17,507 bases of DNA from contig NJEK01000019.1 of assembly GCA_002255105.1 (NCBI GenBank), positions 1 to 17,507 on the forward strand. Reading direction: 5' to 3'. Made by a program: the position numbers and the translations under genes. Positions 1-7,272 of this stretch are shown in pieces. Under the pieces are notes generated by a model, which saw only the letters and a program-made list of their open reading frames with translations, was not told the origin of the DNA and searched no databases. The DNA is from Candidatus Wolframiiraptor sp. EX4484-121 (GTDB lineage: Archaea; Thermoproteota; Nitrososphaeria_A; Caldarchaeales; Wolframiiraptoraceae). The stretch's first letter is position 1; every line of letters starts with the position of its first letter.

Positions 1-1236
1 GAGGCCATGGCGGGCCCAGCCCCAGTCTCAGCGCTGATCCACGCCGCCACGATGGTTAAAGCGGGAGTATACATAGTTGCCAGACTTTTCCCGATATTCT
101 TCAACGGATATTGGGTCAACGGCTTCTCTGAGGCATTCAACTTCTTCCCAATCATAGCGGTCTTAGGTGCTTTGACGGCCTTCATCACGGCGACGGATGC
201 CATGGTCTCCCTAGAGCTGAAGAAGATCCTAGCATACTCAACCATGAGTCAGATAGGGTATATGATGCTTGCCTTAGGAGCGGCTGGAATGAGCATCAAC
301 GCAACGATAACAGGATATGTTGGAGGATTATATCATCTATTGAGTCACGCATTGTTTAAGGCAGCCCTATTCCTATGCGCGGGACTGGTGATACATGTGA
401 CCGGGTCGATCTATATTCACGAGAAAGGCTTGAATAGAAAGTATCTGCCGATGACTTGGATCTTCATGTGGTTCTCCGCACTATCTCTCGCTGGCGTTCC
501 ACCGTTCTCCGGATTCTGGAGCAAAGATGAGATCCTGATAGCGTGTATAGATGCCGGGCAATATGGATTGTTCTTAGCCGCCCTCTTAACGGCTGGGATA
601 ACGTGCTTCTACTCGATAAGGATGATGGGATACATCTTTCACTCAAGATCTGGTGAAGTTGAGGAAGTCCATGAAGAGTCGAAGCTCATGTGGATTCCAT
701 TCGGAATATTGTCGTCGCTGACGTTGATTATCGGACTGATGGGGTATTGGTTTGGGGAAGTTCTCCACAACATCTTTAAGGAATATTTCACAAACGTGTT
801 GAGAATCCCCTTAACGACCTCGGCTCACACACCCGCATCTCTCACCCAACTGATGACCCCATCCCTATCGATAATTATTCTCCTGATGGCCGGAGCCCCA
901 GCATACACCTTCTATATAAGCCATAAGGCGGATTCGTGGAAGATCGTGAGCGGGAACACGGCTTTAAGACTGCTTCATAAGATCCTCTGGAATAGGTGGT
1001 ACATCGATAAATTCTACATGATAACATTTGTGAGAGGATTTCATCGATCAAGACCTATGGTTCAGAGGTACGTCGAGAATGCAATCGACACTTCTCTTAA
1101 CAGAGGTATTCCAAAACTCTTCGCGATAGCTTTTAACGGACTTAGAAAAATTCAAACTGGTGTTGCGTCGATAAACTTACTTTATGTTCTGATCTTTCTC
1201 ACCTCAATAGCCATAATAGTTTTGCTGGTGAGTTGA
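1..1236 (+). CDS. nuoL: NuoL/FpoL-like proton-translocating subunit of a complex-I-like enzyme (5' end cut by window)
   Basis: This is the C-terminal two thirds of an antiporter-like membrane subunit of NADH:quinone or F420H2 dehydrogenase type complexes, which pumps protons across the cytoplasmic membrane. The frame is open from base 1, so the first visible ATG (base 7) is internal. It falls in the family motif with Ala-Gly-Pro, PVSALIHAATMV and AGVY (TM7-8 region, conserved His12 of the visible part). Further landmarks are LELKKILAYSTMSQ (about 69-82), HLLSHALFKAALF (110-122, with the TM12 lysine Lys118) and GVPPFSGFWSKDEIL (about 163-177). The C-terminal part, with an amphipathic stretch and a last membrane helix, fits the long lateral helix of NuoL rather than NuoM or NuoN. 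The next gene starts one base after the stop, so the two are co-transcribed. Family assignment is firm. The electron donor cannot be told from this part. Confidence 0.9.
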   Translation, partial: EAMAGPAPVSALIHAATMVKAGVYIVARLFPIFFNGYWVNGFSEAFNFFPIIAVLGALTAFITATDAMVSLELKKILAYSTMSQIGYMMLALGAAGMSINATITGYVGGLYHLLSHALFKAALFLCAGLVIHVTGSIYIHEKGLNRKYLPMTWIFMWFSALSLAGVPPFSGFWSKDEILIACIDAGQYGLFLAALLTAGITCFYSIRMMGYIFHSRSGEVEEVHEESKLMWIPFGILSSLTLIIGLMGYWFGEVLHNIFKEYFTNVLRIPLTTSAHTPASLTQLMTPSLSIIILLMAGAPAYTFYISHKADSWKIVSGNTALRLLHKILWNRWYIDKFYMITFVRGFHRSRPMVQRYVENAIDTSLNRGIPKLFAIAFNGLRKIQTGVASINLLYVLIFLTSIAIIVLLVS

Positions 1237-1237
1237 C

Positions 1238-2575
1238 ATGTTGATCCCCAAACCCCTCCTCCAATCAAGCGAAGACTATCTTTGGAGCGGTTTGATAAAG
1301 CTCACATTTAGCTTCATAGCCGACGGTTTAAGCATACCGATCGCGATAACGATGGCTTTGATGGGCGTGAGCATAACCATCTACTCCATTCCATACATGG
1401 AGAAGAGAATACGCGAACTATATCCGGAGGATCAAGGAGGTATGTATGGTATCTACTATCTAAACCACATGTTTTTGATAGCTGGGTTAATCGGTATAGC
1501 TCTCTCAACGAACACGATTCTCCTATACCTGTTCTTGGAGCTGGCGATGATCGCCGCATATCTATTGATGGATTTCTTTGGATACGGAGACAGACATAGG
1601 ATAGCGATTATGTATTTCATCTGGAGCCATGTTGGGGCCGGCTTACTCCTCATAGGATTGGTATTGGCTTACATCAAGACCGGGAGCTTCAGCATATCCG
1701 CCATTTCAGACCTCTCTGGAAAGCCTATAGCGTTATTGGTAACCTTTTTCATAATAATTGGACTTTTAATCAAAATGGGTGTCTTTGGATTCCACGTATG
1801 GTTGCCGCATGTCCATGGCGAGCATTTAGCCCATATAGCTGGGATAATCGCGACCCTGGCTGGTATGAGCAATTATCTGTTGGTGAGACTCTTAGCCATT
1901 AACCTTCCGGATGTCTTTAGGATGTTCAGCATGCCATTAATGATATGGGCCTTGGTAACAATGGTCTACGGCGCATTCCTAACCTTGGCGCAGGATGACA
2001 CCAAAAGACTTTACGCATGCTCAACGATAAGTCAAAACGCCTATTCACTCCTAGGAATCGCTAGTTGTACGGTTCTCGGCATAGTAGGCGGCATCTTTTA
2101 CTTCATAAGTCATGTGTTGGGCAAAATGATACTCCTATGCATAGCTGGGATAATATTACATCAAACTGGGCTTAGAGATATGAATAAGATGGGGGGTTTC
2201 GCGAGGGTTATGCCGTTGACCGCCGCTTTAACCGTGATGGGCTCCATGATACTCTCGGCGATACCACCTTTGAGCGGATTTCAGGCCGAGTGGGTGATGT
2301 TTCTCGGGATATTCAGGCAGGGATTCCACGGCTCCACAATAGGTCTCCTAATAGCCTTGATAGGGATCTTCGCAACATTCCTGACGCTGATCTACACTTT
2401 CTGGCCCATTAAGAGGATATTCTTCGGCCCACTACCAGACGAGTTGAGGAATGTCGAGAGAGCTCCGTACATAATGACCATACCCCTACTAATCTTAGCT
2501 ATAATCTCGCTAATACTTGGGATCTATCCGGACATCTTGATGAGGTTCTTAAACTCGGCGATAAGCACATCGTAA
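1238..2575 (+). CDS. nuoM: NuoM/antiporter-like proton-translocating subunit of a complex-I-like enzyme
   Basis: This 445-residue polytopic membrane protein of the NuoL/M/N-MrpA/D family should form a second proton channel beside the preceding NuoL-like subunit. It starts one base after that gene's stop. The N-terminus reads FIADGLSIPIAITMA, as in NuoM/NuoL proteins. Visible channel residues are Glu101 in LFLELAMIA (TM5 glutamate), Lys179 in LLIKMGVFGFHVWLP (TM7 lysine), Lys256 in DDTKRLYACSTISQ, Lys296 in HVLGKMILL and Glu351 in PLSGFQAEW. The lysine usual in the NuoM TM8 motif (LLKMGTY) is replaced here by AGMSNY at about 208-213. Length is near that of NuoM/NuoN. No NuoN-like gene follows. 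The next gene is convergent, 9 bases away, so this closes the operon. Calling it M rather than N or an Mrp-type relative is an inference from order and motifs. Confidence 0.85.
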   Translation: MLIPKPLLQSSEDYLWSGLIKLTFSFIADGLSIPIAITMALMGVSITIYSIPYMEKRIRELYPEDQGGMYGIYYLNHMFLIAGLIGIALSTNTILLYLFLELAMIAAYLLMDFFGYGDRHRIAIMYFIWSHVGAGLLLIGLVLAYIKTGSFSISAISDLSGKPIALLVTFFIIIGLLIKMGVFGFHVWLPHVHGEHLAHIAGIIATLAGMSNYLLVRLLAINLPDVFRMFSMPLMIWALVTMVYGAFLTLAQDDTKRLYACSTISQNAYSLLGIASCTVLGIVGGIFYFISHVLGKMILLCIAGIILHQTGLRDMNKMGGFARVMPLTAALTVMGSMILSAIPPLSGFQAEWVMFLGIFRQGFHGSTIGLLIALIGIFATFLTLIYTFWPIKRIFFGPLPDELRNVERAPYIMTIPLLILAIISLILGIYPDILMRFLNSAISTS

Positions 2576-2584
2576 AGTTTTCGC

Positions 2585-2995
2585 TCAATATGTTGGGATC
2601 AGTAGATGGTTTAGTTGCTTGAGTTTGCCGACGCGTCTAAGCTCCTTGATCAGCTCCCTCACCCTAGACGCCTTCCCCCTAACCACGATTATCTGGAGGC
2701 AGGAGTCCTCGCTTAGATGTATATGCATCATAGATGGAATTATGTCTAGGAATTCGTGTTGAACATCTATTAGCCTCTCATCTAATCCGCGTTCCTCATG
2801 TGAGTAGTGGATCAATATCGCTCCGGCAAGTTCTTGGTTTCCCGGGAGCCTCCAAGCGTTTAGGGATATGAAGGTTCTCATGGCCTCCTGGATCCCCCTA
2901 GATCTCGACCCCAGATTTAGCTCCTCAACTATCTCATCGAATGATTTTAGGAGCTCCTCTGGGAATGATACCCCAGCTCTAATTATCTTCCCCAT
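2585..2995 (-). CDS. nikR: NikR nickel-responsive ribbon-helix-helix repressor
   Basis: Nickel-sensing transcription factor with an N-terminal ribbon-helix-helix DNA-binding domain (GVSFPEELLKSFDEIVEEL, then SRSRGIQEAMRTFI) and a C-terminal ACT-like metal-binding and tetramerisation domain. Counting from ATG 2995 (136 residues), the four high-affinity Ni ligands of the family are all present: His80 (QHEF), His91 and His93 (MHIHL), and Cys99 (EDSC). It should therefore be a metal-competent sensor. An upstream in-frame ATG at 3046 exists, but it overlaps the end of the preceding gene and adds 17 residues not typical of NikR. ATG 2995 leaves a 25-base gap and puts the beta strand right at the N-terminus. 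It is the last gene of the transporter operon, suggesting autoregulated control of metal uptake (inference). Confidence 0.9.
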   Translation of the reverse strand: MGKIIRAGVSFPEELLKSFDEIVEELNLGSRSRGIQEAMRTFISLNAWRLPGNQELAGAILIHYSHEERGLDERLIDVQHEFLDIIPSMMHIHLSEDSCLQIIVVRGKASRVRELIKELRRVGKLKQLNHLLIPTY

Positions 2996-3020
2996 CGGGA
3001 GAATATTGGTGTCGGCTGGC

Positions 3021-3446
3021 TTAATGTCTTTCCACAAACAGCTCATCTAATGGCAGCCTTAAGAGCTTTAACGCCTCCCCCTCCATGTCCTCAGCGTTCA
3101 ATGCCTTCTCCAAGATCTCATCCCTAACTCTGAGCGTCAACTCTCTACCTTCATGGATGAATCTAACCACTATCCCATGTCCCTCCAGGACCTCTATATT
3201 CCCCTTCCCCAGCGTGCATCCGGTTGAGAACTGAATCCCATCGAGGAAGCATGTATAGGGTATCGCTCTTTTAAGCGTTACTATTGCCTTAAGCTTGAAG
3301 GGATTATGTCCAAACAATTCCACGGCTCTGAGCCCCGCTCTGAGGCCAAGAATTAGGAATGGGCCAAGATGTCCGTGAAACCTTATCGCCCATCTCAGCA
3401 TTTCATCACGTATCTTCGGAGAGCCCTCTTCAGCCTCCGATCTCAA
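3021..3446 (-). CDS. FmdE/FwdE-family protein without a zinc ribbon, in the nickel operon
   Basis: The protein matches the FmdE (formylmethanofuran dehydrogenase subunit E) domain. FHGHLGPFLILGLRAG (residues 23-38 from the chosen start) is the family's HGH motif. DGIQFSTGCTLGKGN (69-83) is the second hallmark, with Cys66, Asp69 and Cys77 available for metal binding. The C-terminal zinc ribbon found in many FmdE proteins is absent, giving 141 residues. The start is taken as TTG 3446. This codon overlaps the permease stop as TTGA and follows a strong GGAGG Shine-Dalgarno site. ATG 3401 is the alternative and would begin seven residues before FHGH. Proteins of this family are often encoded beside metal ABC transporters. 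In this operon it may handle or deliver nickel (inference). Its exact biochemical role is not known to me. Confidence 0.8.
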   Translation of the reverse strand: MRSEAEEGSPKIRDEMLRWAIRFHGHLGPFLILGLRAGLRAVELFGHNPFKLKAIVTLKRAIPYTCFLDGIQFSTGCTLGKGNIEVLEGHGIVVRFIHEGRELTLRVRDEILEKALNAEDMEGEALKLLRLPLDELFVERH

Positions 3447-4258
3447 TCTCCTCGCCTCCAATTGATAATCGATGATGCCATAGATGTGGCCGCGAATATT
3501 GTGGCGGCGCCTATGACTATGCATGATCCTACAGGCAGGTTGAGTGCGAAGCTTATCAGGATTCCGATAGTCGATGAGAGCCCACCTATGATGGATGATT
3601 TGAGGATCATTCCCTTCAGGCTTCTCGATATTTGAATCGATGTGGCGGATGGTATGAAGAGCAAGGAGAATACGAGGAATCCCCCGGTGATCTTCAGGGT
3701 GAAGACTATTATCATACCAGCCAAGACCAATAAAATATATGTGTAGAACTTGACGTTCACGCCCTCGGCCTCGGCGAGCCTAGGATCGAATAATATCGAG
3801 GAGATCCTGCCCCAGAATATCCGGAGAACCATGACGTAGATTATCGAGATTGTTATCAAGATCGTTAGATAGGTTGGGGTTATCGCCAAGATGCTCCCCC
3901 AGAGAATCCCGCCTACCTTCTCGCTTGAGAGGGTCGGGCCAGGGGACATTATCAGGAAGATGAAGGTTAGGGCGTTATAGATCGAGAATAGGGTCATGGA
4001 TGTGGTGTCGAGAGATATTCTCAGGATGTCCGAGAGGGGGCCTAGGACTATCGCCGTGAAGACCGCGAACAGCATCCCAGTGATCAGATAATCCAACCCT
4101 AGGAGTAGTGAGAGGGCTGAGCCTGCTAGAGCCGCGTGGGCCATGGTGAAGGCTATGGTGCTGAGCCTCATCCTTCCGCAAATCGTTCCGGTGCATCCGC
4201 ATAAAGATCCGGCGATCACCCCCGCTATGAGGGAGTTTAGGAGCAGGGTTGAGATCAA
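3443..4258 (-). CDS. ABC-3 family metal transporter permease (ZnuB/MntB type)
   Basis: This 271-residue membrane protein with about eight hydrophobic segments belongs to the ABC-3 permease family that imports Zn, Mn or Fe ions. Supporting motifs are AHAALAGSALSLLLG near residue 40, FDPRLAEAEGVNVKFY (about 157-172, the cytoplasmic coupling region with the ATPase) and GGFLVFSLLFIPSATSIQISR in the C-terminal half. The ATG overlaps the ATPase stop as ATGA, and its own stop overlaps the TTG of the FmdE-like gene, so translation is coupled through the cassette. The family suggests a first-row transition metal. The linked NikR suggests nickel (inference). Confidence 0.9.
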   Translation of the reverse strand: MISTLLLNSLIAGVIAGSLCGCTGTICGRMRLSTIAFTMAHAALAGSALSLLLGLDYLITGMLFAVFTAIVLGPLSDILRISLDTTSMTLFSIYNALTFIFLIMSPGPTLSSEKVGGILWGSILAITPTYLTILITISIIYVMVLRIFWGRISSILFDPRLAEAEGVNVKFYTYILLVLAGMIIVFTLKITGGFLVFSLLFIPSATSIQISRSLKGMILKSSIIGGLSSTIGILISFALNLPVGSCIVIGAATIFAATSMASSIINWRRGD

Positions 4259-4977
4259 GCCTCCGCCACCTCAACTATCCTCCCCGACTCCATCCTAACC
4301 ACCAGATCGCATACAGCCGGCCTAAACGTTAGATCATGGCTGACCATGATCACCGTGCATCCACCCTCCACCAGACTTGGCAGAAGATTCTCGGAGATAG
4401 ATCTTCGAGAATCTCTATCGAGGGAGCTGAATGGCTCATCGAGTAGGAGTAGCTTCGGCCTCCTAACCAACGCTCTAGCGAGCATCACCTTCTGTTGTTG
4501 GCCTCCACTAAGCTTTCCAATGGGTCTTTCAGAGAACTCGAGCATCCCGACGAGCTCCAAGACCTTATAGACCATTCTCCAATCCTCCTCCCTAAGCCTC
4601 CCGAGATCTCTGTTCGACGCTATCCCCATGGCCACAACATCCTTGACCAAGAAAGGCTCATCCGAGTCCTTCATGAAATCCTGTGGCAGATAGCTGCACA
4701 TCTTTCTGACGAAATGCGCCCTCTTGGCCATGTCATGTCCGAAGACCTTAACCATTCCACGCCTCGGCTTTAAGAGACCTAAGATCGTCTCAAGCAGGGT
4801 GGTCTTCCCAGCCCCATTAGGCCCGACTACCAATGAGAGAGTGTTCGCGGGAATCTTCAGGTTAATGCCCGTTATCGCGGGCCTTCTCTCACCATAATAA
4901 TATGTCGAGACATCTACGAGTTCGACCGCATACGCCTCGCGAAGCTCAAGCCTAAGTGAGCGCTCCTCGAGGTTCAA
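4255..4977 (-). CDS. ABC transporter ATP-binding subunit for metal uptake (ZnuC type)
   Basis: The protein is a 240-residue ABC ATPase energising the adjacent ABC-3 permease on the cytoplasmic face. Walker A is GPNGAGKTT (52-60). The Q-loop glutamine is Gln99 (YLPQD), the signature is LSGGQ (156-160, extended by QQKVMLARAL), Walker B is LLLLDEP (176-182) and the H-loop histidine is His214 (VSHD). Every catalytic element is intact. The start ATG overlaps the binding-protein stop as ATGA, and the stop overlaps the permease start in the same way. About 15 residues precede the core domain, so a slightly later start cannot be excluded, but the coupling overlap favours this one. Confidence 0.93.
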   Translation of the reverse strand: MNLEERSLRLELREAYAVELVDVSTYYYGERRPAITGINLKIPANTLSLVVGPNGAGKTTLLETILGLLKPRRGMVKVFGHDMAKRAHFVRKMCSYLPQDFMKDSDEPFLVKDVVAMGIASNRDLGRLREEDWRMVYKVLELVGMLEFSERPIGKLSGGQQQKVMLARALVRRPKLLLLDEPFSSLDRDSRRSISENLLPSLVEGGCTVIMVSHDLTFRPAVCDLVVRMESGRIVEVAEA

Positions 4978-5930
4978 TGCTCAACTCTCCTTCTGAGAGT
5001 ATAGGCCAAGAATATCGCCTCTACCGCGGCGACGGCTATCAGGCAGTAGCTGAGAACCCTGTATAGGTTTAGTTCGCCCTCCAATCTAGTGGTGATCGAC
5101 TTCACCTGATATAGCTCCACTCCCTTCATCAATCTCTCGGCATTCCTCTCTAACACGTCCATTAACGTCTTCAAGTCTGGATCTGTCCACGGGAAGTTTG
5201 TTAAGATTATGTGGCTTGCGCCTATCTCGCCTGCGAGGGATTCACCGAATTTGACCCCGCTCTGGAGGTTGCTTATAACGAGCATGACACCCTCGCTCTT
5301 TCCGGTCTTAACGAGCTTCTCCACGTCTGCGGATGAGAGCTTCTCCGGGGGGCCGAAGTCCGCGACAACCTCAAATCCAAGCCACTTCACGAACCCCTCA
5401 ACCCACTTCATAGCTATGACCTTAACCCTCGATACCCCAACTTTCTCAGCCTCGGACTTGAGTTTCTCGGCGAGGGAGTCTATCTTCGGCAGAACCTCAT
5501 CCAACCTATCTGAGACATCTATTCCAAGCTCTTCCTTAAGCGTTGATGCAACTTTCTCATAATACGACTTGATCCCATCGGGCGTATTCCATGGCCCAGA
5601 GATCTTGACGAGCTTAGCCTTGGATCCAGAAGCCTTATACAGGTCCTTAACCCATGGCTCGAATCCATGATAGAGTATGAGACTCGCCTTCGAGAATGTG
5701 TAAACGTCGCTGGGCTTAACGTCGTGGTGGGCTGGACATATAGCCGGGCTCACGATTATGTAGAGATCAACCCTATCTCCCGCGAGATCCTTAACCACGC
5801 TCCCGATCACGGATGTTGTCGCGACGACCACGGGCTTTTCCCCCGCCGATACATATACCATCGTTGAGGCCAATAGTAGAAGGGTTAAAAGAGCTGGGAG
5901 TAGCCTCTTGAGCCCGTGGGGTGACACCAT
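4974..5930 (-). CDS. Membrane-anchored metal-binding protein of an ABC transporter (ZnuA-like, non-canonical ligands)
   Basis: This extracytoplasmic substrate-binding protein of cluster A-I architecture has 318 residues. Residues about 8-29 form a signal or anchor segment. ATTSVIGSVVKDLAGDRVDL (37-56) is the typical ZnuA opening strand and helix. SLILYHGFEPWV (83-94) closes the first lobe, and EGVMLVISNL plus GASHIILTNFPWTDPD (236-252) belong to the second lobe. A hydrophobic helix at about 289-311 followed by RRR is a C-terminal membrane anchor, a common archaeal arrangement. The usual first-ligand loop (DPHSYEP type) is replaced by CPAHHDVKP (Cys65, His68, His69). The later histidines expected in ZnuA are missing: GPWNTPDG and AMKWVEGF stand there instead. 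A different metal or a metal chelate is likely. It heads the operon. A TATA box about 30 bp upstream gives a nearly leaderless mRNA. Confidence 0.85.
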   Translation of the reverse strand: MVSPHGLKRLLPALLTLLLLASTMVYVSAGEKPVVVATTSVIGSVVKDLAGDRVDLYIIVSPAICPAHHDVKPSDVYTFSKASLILYHGFEPWVKDLYKASGSKAKLVKISGPWNTPDGIKSYYEKVASTLKEELGIDVSDRLDEVLPKIDSLAEKLKSEAEKVGVSRVKVIAMKWVEGFVKWLGFEVVADFGPPEKLSSADVEKLVKTGKSEGVMLVISNLQSGVKFGESLAGEIGASHIILTNFPWTDPDLKTLMDVLERNAERLMKGVELYQVKSITTRLEGELNLYRVLSYCLIAVAAVEAIFLAYTLRRRVEH

Positions 5931-5950
5931 GGCAACCTATACGTAACACC

Positions 5951-5968
5951 TGAAATATTTAAACTTTC
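5951..5968 (-). promoter_or_regulatory. TATA/BRE promoter of the nickel-type transporter operon
   Basis: Read on the minus strand, the element is purine-rich (AAAGAAAG) followed by TTTAAATATT, a good BRE plus TATA box. Its centre near 5959 predicts transcription starting around 5933, only a few bases before the ATG at 5930. No Shine-Dalgarno site is present there, consistent with a leaderless or near-leaderless mRNA. Confidence 0.7.
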
Positions 5969-5979
5969 TTTAACAAGCC

Positions 5980-6030
5980 TCGATGATCGAAGAAGCCCTC
6001 TAAAATTCTTCAGGTCTTAGTGGAGGGCTT
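5980..6030. repeat. Nested inverted repeats between the divergent transporter operon and the reductase gene
   Basis: AAGCCCTC (5993-6000) and GAGGGCTT (6023-6030) form a perfect 8-bp inverted repeat around a 22-base spacer. Just beside it, TCGATGATCGA (5980-5990) is an 11-bp palindrome with an unpaired centre. GAAG (5992-5995) and CTTC (6008-6011) form a smaller pair inside. All lie upstream of the transporter operon's TATA box, where an activator or repressor could bind. They do not match the GTATGA/TCATAC operator of E. coli NikR. Function is unproven. Confidence 0.45.
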
Positions 6031-6090
6031 ACGAGGAATCTATCAAGCCTCTCCTCAACAGGCAACACAATCCTCTCATCCCAACGAGAC

Positions 6091-6106
6091 TTTTAAACAT
6101 ATATAA
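6091..6106 (+). promoter_or_regulatory. TATA box of the geranylgeranyl-reductase-family gene
   Basis: TTTTAAACATATATAA lies 24-39 bases before the GTG at 6130. Depending on which half is used, transcription would start at about 6121-6129. A GGAG motif at 6119-6122 sits seven bases before the GTG and could serve as ribosome binding site if the longer leader is made. Confidence 0.65.
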
Positions 6107-6129
6107 CGAGTCTTTGAAGGAGATTTTGC

Positions 6130-7272
6130 GTGGGCTTCGACGCGATAGTCATAGGAGCGGGGCCGGCGGGCTCCTCGGCCGCGAGGGAGATAGCATCAGC
6201 CGGATTTAAGGTTGGATTGTTTGAGGAACATAAGGCGGTTGGGGTCCCCCAACACTGCACCGGGATGCTGAGCGTTAGAGGCTGCCAATTGCTGAAGATC
6301 GAGGTACCCGACCACGTTATTCAATCAAGGCCTCAGAAGATAAGAATATCCTACAAGAACTACTCCTTAGAGTTTCCCTTCAAGGTCTACGTCGTGGATA
6401 GGAGCAGGTTTGATGGATATCTGGCTGAGAAGGCGGTTGAGGCCGGAGCGCTCCTAAAAACAGGCTCCAGGGTTAGAGGGATTAAGAGGAGAAACGATGA
6501 GTGGATCGTCTCAGTTTCGGGGGACGGCGAACACGAATCTAAGCTCGTCATAGGAGCTGAAGGTTTCAAGGTTTTGAGCGTTGAATGGGTAGGCTTAGAC
6601 AGGCCGAGAGACGACGCCGTCTGCCTACAGTATGAGATCGAAGTTCCTCATCCAGTCGATCAAAACGTCATCGAATGCATCTTTGGATCGGATAAAGCTC
6701 CCGGCGGATACGCTTGGATAGTCCCAATAGGTGAGGAGATGCTGAGAGTTGGACTTGGGGTTAGGAGGTCTAGGAGGTCTCCGAGCTACTACCTTAAAAA
6801 ACTGTTGAAAGAGAGATTTCAAGAGTATAAGATTATTCGGAAGATGGCCGGAATCGTGTCCGTCGGCGGGCCTATGACCCCAAGCTACACGGATGGATAC
6901 ATGGCTGTGGGAGAGGCTGCTGGGCAGGTGAACCCACTGTTTGGAATGGGATGTCTATCTTCTATCGCGTGTGGGAGAATCGCCGGAAAAGTCGCTGCAA
7001 AGGCGTTGAAGAAGGGCGATACATCAGCTCGTCAGCTAAGGGAGTATGAGGATAGATGGTGGGATCTCGTCGGGAGAAACTACATCCTCGCGATGGAGAT
7101 CAGGAATCTACTAGAATCCGAGAAAGGTCAAAAGATAATCAAATCCGTTGCGGCAGCGTATCGCTCGGGCTCCAGTATTGGGAAAACGATCCTGAAGGTG
7201 CTCAGTATGGATCCCTCTCTGTTGAAGTATGCTTTAAGCTGGTCTAGGATCAAGAGGATAGCCTATTATTAG
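6130..7272 (+). CDS. Geranylgeranyl reductase family FAD-dependent oxidoreductase
   Basis: This 380-residue flavoprotein belongs to the family that saturates the geranylgeranyl chains of archaeal membrane ether lipids or their precursors. The FAD dinucleotide-binding motif is VIGAGPAGSSAA (7-18). GVPQHCTG (38-45) carries the conserved active-site-region cysteine, Cys43. VVDRSRFDGYLAEKA (88-102) is the typical second segment. GGYAWIVPIGEEMLRVGLG (192-210) is the reductase family signature, and VGEAAGQVNPLFGMG (260-274) is the FAD ribityl-binding motif, with Glu in place of the usual Asp. The start is GTG 6130, preceded by GAAGGAG and a TATA box. Substrate cannot be settled from sequence, since the family also includes other isoprenoid reductases. 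Lipid saturation is the most likely role in an archaeon. It overlaps the convergent methyltransferase gene by four bases. Confidence 0.85.
   Translation: MGFDAIVIGAGPAGSSAAREIASAGFKVGLFEEHKAVGVPQHCTGMLSVRGCQLLKIEVPDHVIQSRPQKIRISYKNYSLEFPFKVYVVDRSRFDGYLAEKAVEAGALLKTGSRVRGIKRRNDEWIVSVSGDGEHESKLVIGAEGFKVLSVEWVGLDRPRDDAVCLQYEIEVPHPVDQNVIECIFGSDKAPGGYAWIVPIGEEMLRVGLGVRRSRRSPSYYLKKLLKERFQEYKIIRKMAGIVSVGGPMTPSYTDGYMAVGEAAGQVNPLFGMGCLSSIACGRIAGKVAAKALKKGDTSARQLREYEDRWWDLVGRNYILAMEIRNLLESEKGQKIIKSVAAAYRSGSSIGKTILKVLSMDPSLLKYALSWSRIKRIAYY

Noticed and set aside
5930..5975. E. coli-type NikR operator (GTATGA-N16-TCATAC) at the transporter promoter
   Set aside because: Neither half-site is present. Only unrelated inverted repeats were seen farther upstream.
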